From contig JADJEZ010000003.1 in the NCBI GenBank assembly GCA_016708825.1, positions 248,001 to 312,000 on the forward strand: a stretch of 64,000 bases of DNA, written 5' to 3'. Made by a program: the position numbers and the translations under genes. Of this stretch, positions 37,252 to 47,160 are shown in pieces (within the stretch, counting starts at the first letter, position 1; every line of letters begins with the position of its first letter). This stretch comes from Betaproteobacteria bacterium (GTDB taxonomy: Bacteria > Pseudomonadota > Gammaproteobacteria > Burkholderiales > Usitatibacteraceae). The notes below the pieces were generated by a model. The model saw only the letters and a program-made list of their open reading frames with translations, made no database searches and had not been told where the DNA came from.

Positions 37252-38465
37252 ATGAGCTTCCAGCAAGGCCTTTCCGGCCTGAACGCCTCGGCCCGCAACC
37301 TCGACGTGATCGGCAACAACGTCGCCAACGCCAACACCGTCGGCTTCAAGGCCTCCTCGGCGCACTTCGCGGACGTCTACGCCAATTCCCTCGGGAGCGC
37401 GGGCGGCGCGATCGGCATCGGCACCACGGTCGCCGCGATCGTGCAGGGCTTCCAGCAGGGCAACATCACCTCGACCTCGAACCCGCTCGACCTGGCGATC
37501 AACGGCGAGGGCTTCTTCCGGCTTGCGAACAACGGCACCGTCACGTGGTCGCGCAACGGCCAGTTCCAGCTGGACAAGGACGGCTTCATCGTGAGCACCC
37601 AGGGCGCGCGCGCGACCGGCTACCCCGTGGGCGCCAACGGGCAGGTGATCGCCTCCTCCCCCGCCGACCTGCAACTGTCGCGCGCGGACATCGCGCCCGC
37701 GACGACCACCGCCGCCGCGGTGAACCTGAACCTCGACTCGCGCAAGGCCCCGCTCGCCGCCGCCTTCGACCCGACGGATCCGACGACCTTCCACAACGCC
37801 ACTTCCCAGACGGTCTACGACAGCCTGGGCAACGCGCACACGCTCACCATGTACTTCACGAAGACCGCGGCCAATACCTGGAGCGTGCACGCGGCCAACG
37901 ACGGCACGCTGATCGGCGCGGGGCCCGTGGGCACCATCGACTTCGACACGACCGGCGCCATCGCCGCGTCCACGGCGCTTCCCTTCGCCCTCTCCACGGC
38001 GGTCACGACGGGTGCCACCTCGCCGCTCGACTTCGACCTGGACTTCACCGGCAGCACGCAGTACGGCTCGGTCTTCGGCGTAAACGACTCACCCAGGACG
38101 GCTACGCCTCGGGCCGCCTCACCGGATTCGCGGTGACCTCCGACGGCACGGTGATGGGGCGCTACTCGAACGGCCAGTCGCGCGCCCAGGGCCAGTTGGT
38201 CCTCGGAAACTTCAACAACCCCCAGGGCCTGCAGCCGCTGGGCGGCAACCAGTGGGCCGAGACCGCGATCTCCGGGCAGCCCCAGGTGGGCGCGCCGGGC
38301 ACGGCCACGCTGGGCCTGCTGCAGGCCGGCGCGGTGGAGGAGTCGAACGTCGACCTCACCGCCGAGCTGGTGGAGATGATCACCGCGCAGCGCATCTACC
38401 AGGCCAACGCGCAGACGATCAAGACGCAGGACTCCGTCCTGCAGACCCTCGTGAACCTCCGGTAA
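37252..38465 (+). CDS. flgE: Flagellar hook protein FlgE (one-base frameshift)
   Basis: 404 residues after correction. N-terminal LNASARNLDVIGNNVANANT, surface D1/D2 domains (YDSLGNAHTLTMYFT), and C-terminal VDLTAELVEMITAQRIYQAN. One base is lost near 38089 (GTAAACGA-CTCACCCAG); downstream the frame reads LTQDGYASGRLTGFAVTSDG. Polymerises into the hook. AAGGAG precedes the ATG. Confidence 0.94.
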
Positions 38466-38471
38466 CGCGCC

Positions 38472-39206
38472 ATGGACCGGCTCATCTACACGGCGATGTC
38501 GGGCGCGAAGGCCGCGCTCACGCGCCAGGAGATGGCGGCCAACAACCTGGCCAACGTCTCCACGCCGGGGTTTCGCGCCGAGACGCGCGCCTTCATGACG
38601 GTGCCCGTCGCGGGCAGCACCACGCGCGCCCTGGTCGACGACCTCGCCACGGGGGCGGACTTCACGCCCGCGGCGATCCAGCGCACGGGCCGCGACCTGG
38701 ACGTCGCGATCGAGGGGCGCGGCTGGCTCTCGGTCGAGGCCTCCGACGGCTCCGAAGCCTACACGCGCGCCGGCGCTCTCGTGGTCGACGCGAACGGCAT
38801 CCTCACCACCTCGTCGGGCCGCCCGGTCCTGTCCGACGGCGGTCCCATCTCCGTTTCCCCCGACGCGCGGATCGCGGTCTCCCGCGACGGCACCGTGAGC
38901 GCGACACCGCCCGGCAAGGGCGGCACGCCCACGCCGGTGGCGCGCCTGAAGCTCGTGAACCCCGAGGAGCGCGACATCGTGCGCGGCGACGACGGGCTCT
39001 TTCGCCTGCGCGGCGGCGAGCCGGCCCTGCGCGACGACGCCGTGGTGCTCACGCCCGGCGCGCTCGAGGGATCGAACGTGAACCCCGTGGAAGCGCTGGT
39101 CGGCATGATCGCGCTCGCCCGCCAGTACGACCTGCAGATGAAGCTGCTCACCGGCGAGGAGCAGAACGCCCGCCAGGCCTCGCAACTCCTGAACGTCACC
39201 GCCTGA
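38472..39206 (+). CDS. flgF: Flagellar rod protein FlgF
   Basis: 244 residues, complete. Rod signature MAANNLANVSTPGFRAETRA, central DVAIEGRGWLSVEASDGSEA, and C-terminal NPVEALVGMIALARQYDLQM. Seven bases after flgE. Proximal rod component. Confidence 0.95.
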   Translation: MDRLIYTAMSGAKAALTRQEMAANNLANVSTPGFRAETRAFMTVPVAGSTTRALVDDLATGADFTPAAIQRTGRDLDVAIEGRGWLSVEASDGSEAYTRAGALVVDANGILTTSSGRPVLSDGGPISVSPDARIAVSRDGTVSATPPGKGGTPTPVARLKLVNPEERDIVRGDDGLFRLRGGEPALRDDAVVLTPGALEGSNVNPVEALVGMIALARQYDLQMKLLTGEEQNARQASQLLNVTA

Positions 39207-39219
39207 AGGACTCCGCCCC

Positions 39220-40002
39220 ATGATCCGCTCCCTCTGGATTTCCAAGACCGGCCTCGACGCGCAGCAGACGCAGCTCGACGTCATCTCGAACAACCTCGCC
39301 AACGTCGGCACCAACGGCTTCAAGCGCGTGCGCGCCGTCTTCGAGGATCTCCTCTACCAGACCGTGCGCCAGCCCGGCGCGCCCGCCTCGCAGCAGACGA
39401 CGGTGCCCGCCGGCGTGCAGGTGGGCACGGGCGTGCGCACCGTCTCCACGGTGAGGAACTTCAGCCAGGGCAACCTCACGCAGACCGGCAACCCGCTCGA
39501 CCTCGCCATCAATGGCGGCGGCTTCCTGCAGGTGCAAATGCCCGACGGCGGCATCGCCTACACGCGCGACGGCTCGCTGCACCTGGACAGCCAGGGGCAG
39601 GTCGTCACCGCCAACGGCATGGCGCTCTCGCCCGCGATGTCGATTCCCGCCGGTGCCAAGGCCATCACCGTCGCCCCCGACGGCACGGTGAGCGTCACGC
39701 TCGCCGGTGCGGCGGCGCCGCAGCAGGTCGGGCAGATCCAGCTCGCGAACTTCGCCAATCCCGCGGGGCTGCTCGCCGTGGGCCAGAACCTCTTCGCCGA
39801 GACCGCCTCGTCGGGCACGCCGACCACCAACGCGCCGGGCACCAACGGCGTGGGCGTCCTGAACCAGGGCTACGCCGAGACCTCGAACGTGAACGTGGTC
39901 GAGGAACTCGTGAACATGATCCAGACGCAGCGCGCCTTCGAAATCAACTCGAAGGCCGTGCAGACTTCCGACCAGATGCTCCAGCGGCTCGCGCAGTTGT
40001 GA
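39220..40002 (+). CDS. flgG: Flagellar distal rod protein FlgG
   Basis: 260 residues, complete. ISNNLANVGTNGFKRVRAVF with the FlgG-specific insert FEDLLYQTVRQPG, and C-terminal NVVEELVNMIQTQRAFEINS. Its stop overlaps the flgH start (GTGA). Confidence 0.97.
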   Translation: MIRSLWISKTGLDAQQTQLDVISNNLANVGTNGFKRVRAVFEDLLYQTVRQPGAPASQQTTVPAGVQVGTGVRTVSTVRNFSQGNLTQTGNPLDLAINGGGFLQVQMPDGGIAYTRDGSLHLDSQGQVVTANGMALSPAMSIPAGAKAITVAPDGTVSVTLAGAAAPQQVGQIQLANFANPAGLLAVGQNLFAETASSGTPTTNAPGTNGVGVLNQGYAETSNVNVVEELVNMIQTQRAFEINSKAVQTSDQMLQRLAQL

Positions 40003-40667
40003 GAAAAAGCCGCCTCCCGGCGCTCGCCGCGACCCTCCTGTGCGCGGGATGCGCGCACCTGGGCCACGTGGAATTCCCGCCCGCTCCCGCGCCGGCGGCA
40101 TACGCGGCCCCGCCCGCGGCCCCGCCCGTGACGGGCGCGATCTTCCACGCCTCCACCTACCGGCCGCTCTTCGAGGACGTGCGCGCGCGCGCCGCCGGCG
40201 ACACCCTCACCATCCAGCTGGTCGAGAAGACGAGCGCCAGCCGCAAGGCCTCGTCCAACACCAACCGCGACAGCTCCGCCTCGCTCTCCGTGGGCGACAT
40301 CGTGCACCTGCCCCTCAAGGGGCTCGCGGGCGCGAAGGCCTCGGGCGAGAGCGGCTCCAAGTTCGACGGCAAGGGCGAGACGGCGAGCGACGTGCTGCTC
40401 TCCGGCACGCTCACCGTCACCGTGGTCCGGGTGCTTCCCAACGGGAACCTCGCCGTCGCCGGGGAAAAGCACATCGGCGTGAACCGCAACGTGGAGCGGC
40501 TGCGCCTGTCGGGCGTGGTGAACCCGTCCACGATCCTCGCCGGCAATACGGTCGCCTCCACCCATGTCGCCGACGCGCGCATCGAGGTCTCCGGCACCGG
40601 CATCGTGAACGAGACGCAGACCATGGGCTGGATGCAGCGCTTCTTCCTCTCCGTATGGCCGCTCTGA
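39999..40667 (+). CDS. flgH: L-ring lipoprotein FlgH
   Basis: 222 residues. Lipoprotein signal peptide with lipobox LCAGC at about residues 14-18, then the L-ring domain (DTLTIQLVEKTSASRKASSN; LPNGNLAVAGEKHIGVN; VDARI-type ADARIEVSGTGIV). Forms the outer-membrane bushing of the rod. GTG start overlapping flgG. Confidence 0.95.
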   Translation: MRKSRLPALAATLLCAGCAHLGHVEFPPAPAPAAYAAPPAAPPVTGAIFHASTYRPLFEDVRARAAGDTLTIQLVEKTSASRKASSNTNRDSSASLSVGDIVHLPLKGLAGAKASGESGSKFDGKGETASDVLLSGTLTVTVVRVLPNGNLAVAGEKHIGVNRNVERLRLSGVVNPSTILAGNTVASTHVADARIEVSGTGIVNETQTMGWMQRFFLSVWPL

Positions 40668-41755
40668 TCCGCATCCTCGCCGCCGTCCTCGCGCTCGCCG
40701 CGGGGCCCGCGCACGCCGAGCGCCTGAAGGACGTGGCGAGCGTGCAGGGCGTGCGCGCCAACCCGCTCGTGGGCTACGGGCTCGTCGTGGGCCTCGACGG
40801 CAGCGGAGACCAGACGGCGCAGACGCCGTTCACCACGCAGAGCCTCACGGCGATGCTCGCGCAGCTCGGCGTGAACCTGCCGCCCGGGCAGGCGCTGCAG
40901 CTGAAGAACGTCGCCGCGGTGCTGGTCACCGCGAGCCTGCCGGCCTTCGCCCGGCCGGGCCAGAGCCTCGACGTGACCGTCTCCTCGCTCGGCAACGCGA
41001 AGAGCCTGAAGGGCGGCACGCTGATCCTCACGCCGCTCAAGGGCGCCGATCGCGAGGTCTACGCGGTCGCCCAGGGCAACCTGGTCATCGCCGGCGCCGG
41101 CGCGTCCGCCGGAGGCTCCAAGGCGCAGGTGAACCACCTCGCCGCCGGCCGCATTCCGGGCGGCGCGCTCGTCGAGCGCGCGGTCGCGAGTTCCTTCGCC
41201 CTGGGCCCCGACGTGCGCCTCGAGCTGCACGCGACCGACTTCACGCTTGCGCGCCGCGTCGCCGAGGCGATCGACTCCCAGTGGACGCCGGGCACCGCGC
41301 GTGCGGTCGACGGCCGCGTGATCCAGGTGCGCGCCCCCGACGCGCCCGAGGAACGCGTCGCCTTCCTCGCGAAGCTCGAGGAAATCACCGTCGAGAGCGC
41401 GGCGCCCGCGGCGAAGGTGATCCTGAACGCGCGCACCGGCTCCATCGTCATGAACCAGTCCGTGGCGCTGCGCCCCGCGGCGGTCGCCCACGGCAACCTC
41501 TCGGTCACGATCAACGCCACGCCGGAAGTGAGCCAGCCCAACGCGTTCGCGCGCGGCGAGACCGTCGTCACGCAGAAGACCGACATCCAGATCAAGCAGG
41601 AAGGCGGCCAGCTCGCCACCCTCGAGGCGAGCGCGAAGCTCTCCGACGTGGTGCGCGGCCTGAACACGCTGGGTGCGACGCCCCAGGACCTGCTCGCGAT
41701 CCTGCAGGCGCTGCACGCCTCCGGGGCGCTGCGGGCGGAGCTCGAGATCCTCTGA
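40655..41755 (+). CDS. flgI: P-ring protein FlgI
   Basis: 366 residues. Signal peptide MAALIRILAAVLALAAGPAH, then the FlgI core (ANPLVGYGLVVGLDGSGDQT; NLSVTINATPEVSQPNAFAR; LVRGLNTLGATPQDLLAILQ-like end). Forms the periplasmic P ring with help from FlgA. The ATG lies inside the end of flgH, so the genes overlap by 13 bases. Frame intact. Confidence 0.96.
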   Translation: MAALIRILAAVLALAAGPAHAERLKDVASVQGVRANPLVGYGLVVGLDGSGDQTAQTPFTTQSLTAMLAQLGVNLPPGQALQLKNVAAVLVTASLPAFARPGQSLDVTVSSLGNAKSLKGGTLILTPLKGADREVYAVAQGNLVIAGAGASAGGSKAQVNHLAAGRIPGGALVERAVASSFALGPDVRLELHATDFTLARRVAEAIDSQWTPGTARAVDGRVIQVRAPDAPEERVAFLAKLEEITVESAAPAAKVILNARTGSIVMNQSVALRPAAVAHGNLSVTINATPEVSQPNAFARGETVVTQKTDIQIKQEGGQLATLEASAKLSDVVRGLNTLGATPQDLLAILQALHASGALRAELEIL

Positions 41756-42702
41756 TGGCCGCCTCCCTCGACCCGGCCGCGGCCGGCCTCGCGCTCGATT
41801 CGCGCTCCCTCGATGCCTTGAAGGCCCAGGCCCGGCAGGACGCACGCGGTGCCGCGAAGGCCGCGGCGCGCCAGTTCGAGGCGGTGTTCCTGAACCAGGT
41901 CCTGAAGCAGATGCGCGAGTCGCTGCCGGGCACCGATCCCTTCTCGAGCGAGGCGACGAAAATGCAGACCTCGCTCTTCGACCAGCACCTCGCCGCGAAG
42001 CTCGCCGAACGCGGCACGGGGCTCGCCGACGCGATCGCGAAGCACCTCGAACGGCTGCTTCCTGCGGCGGCCCCGGCGGGCGCCCAGGCCGCCGATGCCC
42101 GGGCGAATGTCACCCGGGGCGAGATCGTACCGGCCGCGCGCTTCGCGACGGCGGCGCCCGCGGCACGCATCGCGCAGCGCGCCGAAGTGGCGCCGCAGCC
42201 CGCGGCGAGCGCCGCGCCGCGCCCGGCGACGACGGACAAGGCGGGTTTCCTGGACACCATGCTCGCCCATGCGCAGCGCGCCGCGCAGGTGCTCGGCGTG
42301 CCCGCGGCCTTCGTGGTCGGGCAGGCGGCCCACGAGTCGGCCTGGGGCCGGCGCGAGATCGTCGGCGCCGACGGCGTGCGCAGCTTCAATCTCTTCGGCA
42401 TCAAGGCGAGTCCCGGCTGGAAGGGCGCGGTGGCCGAGGCGCTCACGACCGAGGTGGTGGGCGGCGTGGCGCGGCGCGTGGTGCAGGCCTTCCGGTCCTA
42501 CGGGTCCTTCGAGGAAGCATTCGCGGACTACGCGAAGCTCCTGTCGACCAGCCCGCGCTACGCGCGCGGCGTGGTGGGCGCCCCGGACGCCGCGTCCTTC
42601 GCCCGGGCCCTGGCCGAGGGCGGCTACGCGACCGATCCGCAGTACGCGGCCAAGCTCGAGCGGGTGATCGCGGCGGCCCGTGCTGCCGCCGGCCCGGCCT
42701 GA
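41755..42702 (+). CDS. flgJ: Rod cap and peptidoglycan hydrolase FlgJ
   Basis: 315 residues, two parts. N-terminal rod-capping domain (RQFEAVFLNQVLKQMRESLP), an Ala/Pro linker, and a C-terminal glucosaminidase-type domain with the catalytic Glu in AAHESAWGRREI and SFNLFGIKASPGWKG. It opens the cell wall for the rod. The two-domain form is typical of beta- and gammaproteobacteria. TGATG overlap with flgI. Confidence 0.95.
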   Translation: MAASLDPAAAGLALDSRSLDALKAQARQDARGAAKAAARQFEAVFLNQVLKQMRESLPGTDPFSSEATKMQTSLFDQHLAAKLAERGTGLADAIAKHLERLLPAAAPAGAQAADARANVTRGEIVPAARFATAAPAARIAQRAEVAPQPAASAAPRPATTDKAGFLDTMLAHAQRAAQVLGVPAAFVVGQAAHESAWGRREIVGADGVRSFNLFGIKASPGWKGAVAEALTTEVVGGVARRVVQAFRSYGSFEEAFADYAKLLSTSPRYARGVVGAPDAASFARALAEGGYATDPQYAAKLERVIAAARAAAGPA

Positions 42703-42705
42703 GCC

Positions 42706-42732
42706 TCAAGTATTCCGACCGTGCGCCGATAA
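42706..42732 (+). promoter_or_regulatory. Sigma-28 promoter of flgK-flgL
   Basis: TCAAGTAT (42706-42713), 11 bases, GCCGATAA (42725-42732), 28 bp before the flgK ATG and just after the flgJ stop. The -10 is a perfect consensus match. Confidence 0.88.
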
Positions 42733-42759
42733 CGGCACGTCCAACGAGGAAACCGGCCC

Positions 42760-44649
42760 ATGTCGAGTTCCATTCTTCGCATCGCCGTGTCGGGGCTGCA
42801 GGCGGCCCAGGCCGGCCTCGCCACGACCGGGCACAACATCGCCAACGCGAACACTCCCGGCTTCAGCCGCCAGGAGGCGATCCAGCAGAACCGCAACGGG
42901 CTCTTCACCGGCTCCGGCTACCTGGGCCGCGGCGTCGACGTGGCGACGGTGATCCGCCGCTACGACAACCTGCTCACCGCCCAGGCGAGAAGCGCGCAGT
43001 CGGCGGCGAGCCACTTCTCCGCGCTCGAAGCGCAGGCCTCCGCCATCGACAACCTGCTCGCCGATCCGGAGATGGGCCTCGCCCCGGCGCTTGCGGAGTT
43101 CTTCGCGGGCGTGAACACGCTCGCCTCCCATCCCGGCGACGCGGCCGCCCGCCAGGCGATGCTCTCGTCGGCCGAAGCGCTCGCCTCGCGCATGCACCTG
43201 CTCGACGGCTCGCTCGCCAACCGCCAGGCCGGCATCGACCGGCGGATCGAGACGACCGTCGCCTCGGTGAACGAACTCTCGCGCCAGATCGCGGAGCTGA
43301 ACGATCGCGTCGGCCGCGAGTCCGCGGCCGGCCAGCCGCCCAACGACATCCTCGACCGGCGCGACGCCCTGATCCGCGACCTCTCCGCGCTCACGAGCGC
43401 GACCGCCGTGGCGCAGTCCGACGGCTCTCTCAACATCTTCATGGCCAACGGCCAGGCGCTGGTGGTGGGATCGACCGCCTTCCAGCTGCGCGCGGCACCG
43501 GACCGCTTCGACCCGGCGCGCCGCGTGGTCGGTCTCGTCGCCGGCAGCGGCTTCGTGGAGTTCACCGCCGACACGCTGTTCGGGGGCGAGCTGGGAGGCC
43601 TCCTCGCCGCCCGGCGCGACGTGCTCGACCCGGCGCAGAACGAACTGGGCCGCGTGGCCATCGCGCTCGCCGACGCATTCAACGCCCAGCACCGCCTGGG
43701 GCAGGACCGCACGGGCGCCCCCGGCGGGGACTTCTTCACGATCGCGAGCCCGTGGACGGGTGCGGCGACCACCAACACCGGCAACGCGCAGCTCACGGCG
43801 GCCTTCTCCGCCACGGGAGCCCTCACCGGCTCGGACTACGACGTGCGTTTCGACGCCGGCGGCTGGACGCTCACGCGTCTCTCGGACGGCACGAGCCAGG
43901 TCTTCGCCACGCTTCCCGCCACGCTGGACGGCGTCACCCTGGACCTGGGTTCCGGCGCGCCCGCGGTGGGCGACCGCTACCTGCTCCGGCCCACGCGCGA
44001 TGGCGCCGGCGGGCTCGGTGTGTTCGTGACCGACCCGCTGCGCATCGCCGCCGGAGCCCCGGTGCGCACCGCCGCGACGAGCACGAACCTCGGCAGCGGC
44101 GCGATCTCGCCGGGCGTGGTGAACGCCCTCGACCCGAACCTCGCGCAGCCGGTCACCATCACCTTCACCGCGGCCGGCACCTTCAGCGTCTCCGGCACCG
44201 GCACGGGCAATCCGGCGGGCCTCGCTTACACCCCGGGCATGAGCCTTTCCTACAACGGCTGGCAGGTGACGCTCTCCGGCCAGCCCGCCCCCGGTGACAG
44301 CTTCACCGTCGTCGCCAACGCGGGCGGCGTGGGCGACAACCGCAATGCGCTGGCCCTCGCGGCGCTGCAGACCGCGCGCTTCGTGGGCGGCGCCTCCTCG
44401 GCGAACGAGGCCTACGGCGCGCTCGTGGCGGCGGTCGGCTCCTCCACCCACGAGGCGAGCCTCGCCGCGCGCTCCCAGGGCGCGCTCTCCGCCGAGGCCG
44501 ACATCGCCGTGGAGCGCGTCTCCGGCGTGAACCTCGACGAGGAAGCCGCGAACCTCCTGAAGTTCCAGCAGGCCTACCAGGCCGCGGGCAAGGTGATCCA
44601 GACCGCCGCGGCGATGTTCGACACCCTGATCTCGATCACCAGCCGATGA
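42760..44649 (+). CDS. flgK: Hook-filament junction protein FlgK
   Basis: 629 residues, complete. N-terminal GHNIANANTPGFSRQEAIQQ, long variable middle, and C-terminal SGVNLDEEAANLLKFQQAYQ with AAAMFDTLISIT, all FlgK signatures. First junction ring between hook and filament; carried by FlgN. AGGAAA lies upstream of the ATG. Frame intact. Confidence 0.96.
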   Translation: MSSSILRIAVSGLQAAQAGLATTGHNIANANTPGFSRQEAIQQNRNGLFTGSGYLGRGVDVATVIRRYDNLLTAQARSAQSAASHFSALEAQASAIDNLLADPEMGLAPALAEFFAGVNTLASHPGDAAARQAMLSSAEALASRMHLLDGSLANRQAGIDRRIETTVASVNELSRQIAELNDRVGRESAAGQPPNDILDRRDALIRDLSALTSATAVAQSDGSLNIFMANGQALVVGSTAFQLRAAPDRFDPARRVVGLVAGSGFVEFTADTLFGGELGGLLAARRDVLDPAQNELGRVAIALADAFNAQHRLGQDRTGAPGGDFFTIASPWTGAATTNTGNAQLTAAFSATGALTGSDYDVRFDAGGWTLTRLSDGTSQVFATLPATLDGVTLDLGSGAPAVGDRYLLRPTRDGAGGLGVFVTDPLRIAAGAPVRTAATSTNLGSGAISPGVVNALDPNLAQPVTITFTAAGTFSVSGTGTGNPAGLAYTPGMSLSYNGWQVTLSGQPAPGDSFTVVANAGGVGDNRNALALAALQTARFVGGASSANEAYGALVAAVGSSTHEASLAARSQGALSAEADIAVERVSGVNLDEEAANLLKFQQAYQAAGKVIQTAAAMFDTLISITSR

Positions 44650-44656
44650 GCCGCCC

Positions 44657-45866
44657 ATGCGCGTGACCACCTCGATGCTCTACGACGCCGGCACGCGCTC
44701 CATGATGGAGCGCCAGTCCGAGCTCCTGCGCACCCAGACCCAGCTCTCCACCGGGCGGCGCATGCTCGCGCCTTCCGACGACCCCGTCGCGGCCTCCCAG
44801 GCGCTCGCCGTCTCCCAGGCCCGCGACGTCACCAGCCAGTACCAGGCGAACGTGGCCGCCGCGAACGATGCGCTCGCCACCGCGGAAGGCGCGGTCGCGG
44901 ACCTCCAGGGCGCCTACGACGGCATCCGCGAGATCATCCTGCAGGCCGGCAACGCGTCCCTGAACGACGCCGACCGCCGCTCGCTCGCGGCGGACCTGCG
45001 GGAGCGCTTCGCGCACGTGCTGCAGGTCGCCAACCGCCAGGACGGCGTCGGCCGTGCGCTCTTCGCCGGCTACCTCGAGGAGTCGGTTCCGTTCGTGGAC
45101 GACGGCACCACCGTCGCCTACGCGGGCGACCAGGGCGTGCGCGCGCTTGCGATCTCCGCCTCGCGGGAACTCCCCGTGGGCGTCAGCGGGACCACCCTCT
45201 TCCAGGGCATTCCCGTCGGCAACGGCACTTTCGAGACGGGCGCGGCCGCGGCGAACGCGGGCGACGCCTCGATCGGCACGGGCAGCGTCGTCGACCCGGC
45301 GCAACTCACCGGCCGCGACTACCAGGTCGTGTTCACGGTGCTCGGGGCGACCACGACCTACGCCATCGTCGACACCACGCTCGGAGTCACGCTCTCTTCG
45401 GGAAACCCCTACACGAGCGGCGCGTCGATCCTGGTGGACGGGCAGCAGGTCCGGGTGGCCGGCGTGCCCGCCGACGGCGATGCCTTCACGATCGCGCCGG
45501 CGACCCGCCAGGACGTGTTCCGCACGATCCGCGACCTGGTCGGCGTGCTCGAGACCCCCCACCACCTCGGCGCCGGCCCGCGGCAACCTCGCGACCGGAC
45601 TCGAACGGGCGCTGGCGAGCCTCGACCAGGCCTCCGAGCGCGCGCTGGGCGTGCGCACCCGCTTCGGCGCGGGGCTTCGCGAGCTGGAGACCATGGCCGC
45701 GGCCCACGAGGGTCTCGCGGTCGAGTACGACCGCCAGCTCTCGCGGCTCCAGGATCTCGACTACGCGCAGGCCATCAGCGATTTCACGCGCGAGCAGCAG
45801 GCGCTCGAGGCGGCGCAGAAGTCCTTCAAGGCCACCACGCAGCTCTCGCTCTTCGCGCTGCTCTAG
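44657..45866 (+). CDS. flgL: Hook-filament junction protein FlgL (one-base frameshift)
   Basis: 402 residues after correction. N-terminal flagellin-like MRVTTSMLYDAGTRSMMERQ and LSTGRRMLAPSDDPVAASQA; C-terminal RLQDLDYAQAISDFTREQQA. One extra C in a six-C run at about 45556-45561 changes the frame shortly before the C-terminal helix. Second junction ring; eight bases after flgK and under the same sigma-28 promoter. Confidence 0.94.
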
Positions 45867-45868
45867 GG

Positions 45869-45932
45869 TTTCACGCGGTTGCGGCGCTTTACGCGTTTGC
45901 GGCGCTTCACGCGTTTGCAGCGCTTCGCGCCG
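45869..45932. repeat. Tandem 18-19 bp repeat, 3.5 copies, at a convergent junction
   Basis: Units at 45869-45887, 45888-45905 and 45906-45923 follow the pattern TTTNACGCGTTTGCGGCGC, with a partial fourth to 45932. It fills the entire gap between flgL and the convergent HD-GYP gene. It may serve as a two-way transcription end, but no strong hairpin is evident. Confidence 0.7.
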
Positions 45933-45934
45933 TC

Positions 45935-46986
45935 CTAGCTCGCGAGGCTCGCGCTGCCGGGGATCTCGTCGGGACCGAAGTAGTCCTGGATCGCGACGAT
46001 CTGCTCCCAGTTCTCCAGGAAGGCCTCGACGCAGATGGGATCGAAGTGGATGCCGGAGGCGCGGCGCACGAGTTCGCGACCCTCCTCGAGGGTCCACGCC
46101 TCGCCGTAGGGGCGCTCCGTGGTGACCGCGGCGAAGACGTCGGCCACGCCGACGATGCGTCCCAGGATCGGGATGGCCTTGCCGCGCATGCCGCGCGGAT
46201 AGCCGCTGCCGTCCCATTTTTCGTGGTGGGTGAGGGCGATCTCCGCGGCCGACTTGAGCACCGGCAGCGTGCTGTCGCGCAGCAGCAGGTAGCCGTCGAG
46301 CGCGTGGCGCTTGACCGCCTCGAACTCCTCGAGGGTGAGGCGCCCTTCCTTGAAGAGCACGCCGTCGGGAAGCGCCACCTTGCCGATGTCGAGCAGGGGG
46401 CGGCGCGGAAGAGCACCTGCTGGTCGGCCCGGGCAAGCCCGAGGCCCGCGGCCACCAGGCGGCTGTAATGGGCCACGCGCGAGCCGCGCAGTCCCGTCGA
46501 GGGGTCGCGCAGGCGCAGCACGTGGAAGAGGCGGGTGATGATCTCCTGCTCGACCGCGTAGGTCGAGGCCGCCGGAGCGGGTTTCGCGGCGAGGGCGCCG
46601 GGTTCCTCGGCAGGCTCGGGCTCGCCCAGGAGCATGGCGCGGGTCCGGGACACGAAGCGGCGCGGATCCACCGGCTTGGTGAAGACCTCGGCGATGCCGA
46701 GCTCGCGGGCGTGCTTGCGCGCGCGGGGCTCCTCGAATCCGGTCACGAGGACCACCGGCACGTGGGCGTGTTCCGGGTTGGCGCGAAGCTCGCGCACGAA
46801 GTCGAAGCCGTCGGCGCCGGGCATCAGGTAGTACACGATCACGAGGTCGGCGCGCTGCTGGGCGCACCATCCCAGCGCGTCGGCCGTGCGCAGGAACCCG
46901 TGCGGGTGCGCGCCGTCGATCGATTCGACCAGGCGCACCATCTGGTGCAGGTCGAAGGGCGTGTCGTCGATGATGATGACGTTCAT
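45935..46986 (-). CDS. Response regulator with HD-GYP c-di-GMP phosphodiesterase domain (one-base frameshift)
   Basis: About 350 residues. N-terminal receiver (NVIIIDDTPFDLHQMVRL) and C-terminal HD-GYP domain with HHEKWDGSGYPRGMRG. It should degrade c-di-GMP. Two oddities: the usual phospho-acceptor Asp is Tyr (VIVYYLMPGADG; codon at 46831-46833), and around 46391-46402 the frame slips by one base just where the HD pair should be, leaving LLDIGK where the family has LLHDIGK. Both could be base-call errors, or the enzyme may be altered. Convergent with flgL; a sigma-28-like promoter lies upstream. Confidence 0.85.
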
Positions 46987-47009
46987 GTGGGGCGTGCCAT
47001 GGCGGGGGA

Positions 47010-47037
47010 ATATCGGCCGTGCAGGACGCATTCTTGA
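47010..47037 (-). promoter_or_regulatory. Sigma-28-like promoter for the HD-GYP gene
   Basis: Minus strand TCAAGAAT, 12 bases, GCCGATAT. Both boxes are good, and the spacer is one base longer than usual. It is 24 bp before the start codon. Confidence 0.62.
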
Positions 47038-47079
47038 GCCCCGCCGCCCGCGCCCATCGCGGCGTGTGGACCGGATTCG

Positions 47080-47122
47080 GGCCTCTATTCCGCGGTTCCC
47101 GGGGCGCGGGGCTGCCTAGACT
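47080..47122 (+). promoter_or_regulatory. GGCC-TATTCC element with -10 box before the GGDEF gene
   Basis: GGCCTCTATTCC (47080-47091) then 25 bases to TAGACT (47117-47122). Same arrangement as before flhB and flgB, suggesting the same class II activator. Confidence 0.42.
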
Positions 47123-47160
47123 CGCTGGAGCGAACTGCCCAAAAACCAAGAAAGCGGCCC

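Noticed and set aside
45869..45932. CRISPR array
   Set aside because: Repeats are 18-19 bp, directly adjacent without spacers, only about 3.5 copies, and no cas genes are present.
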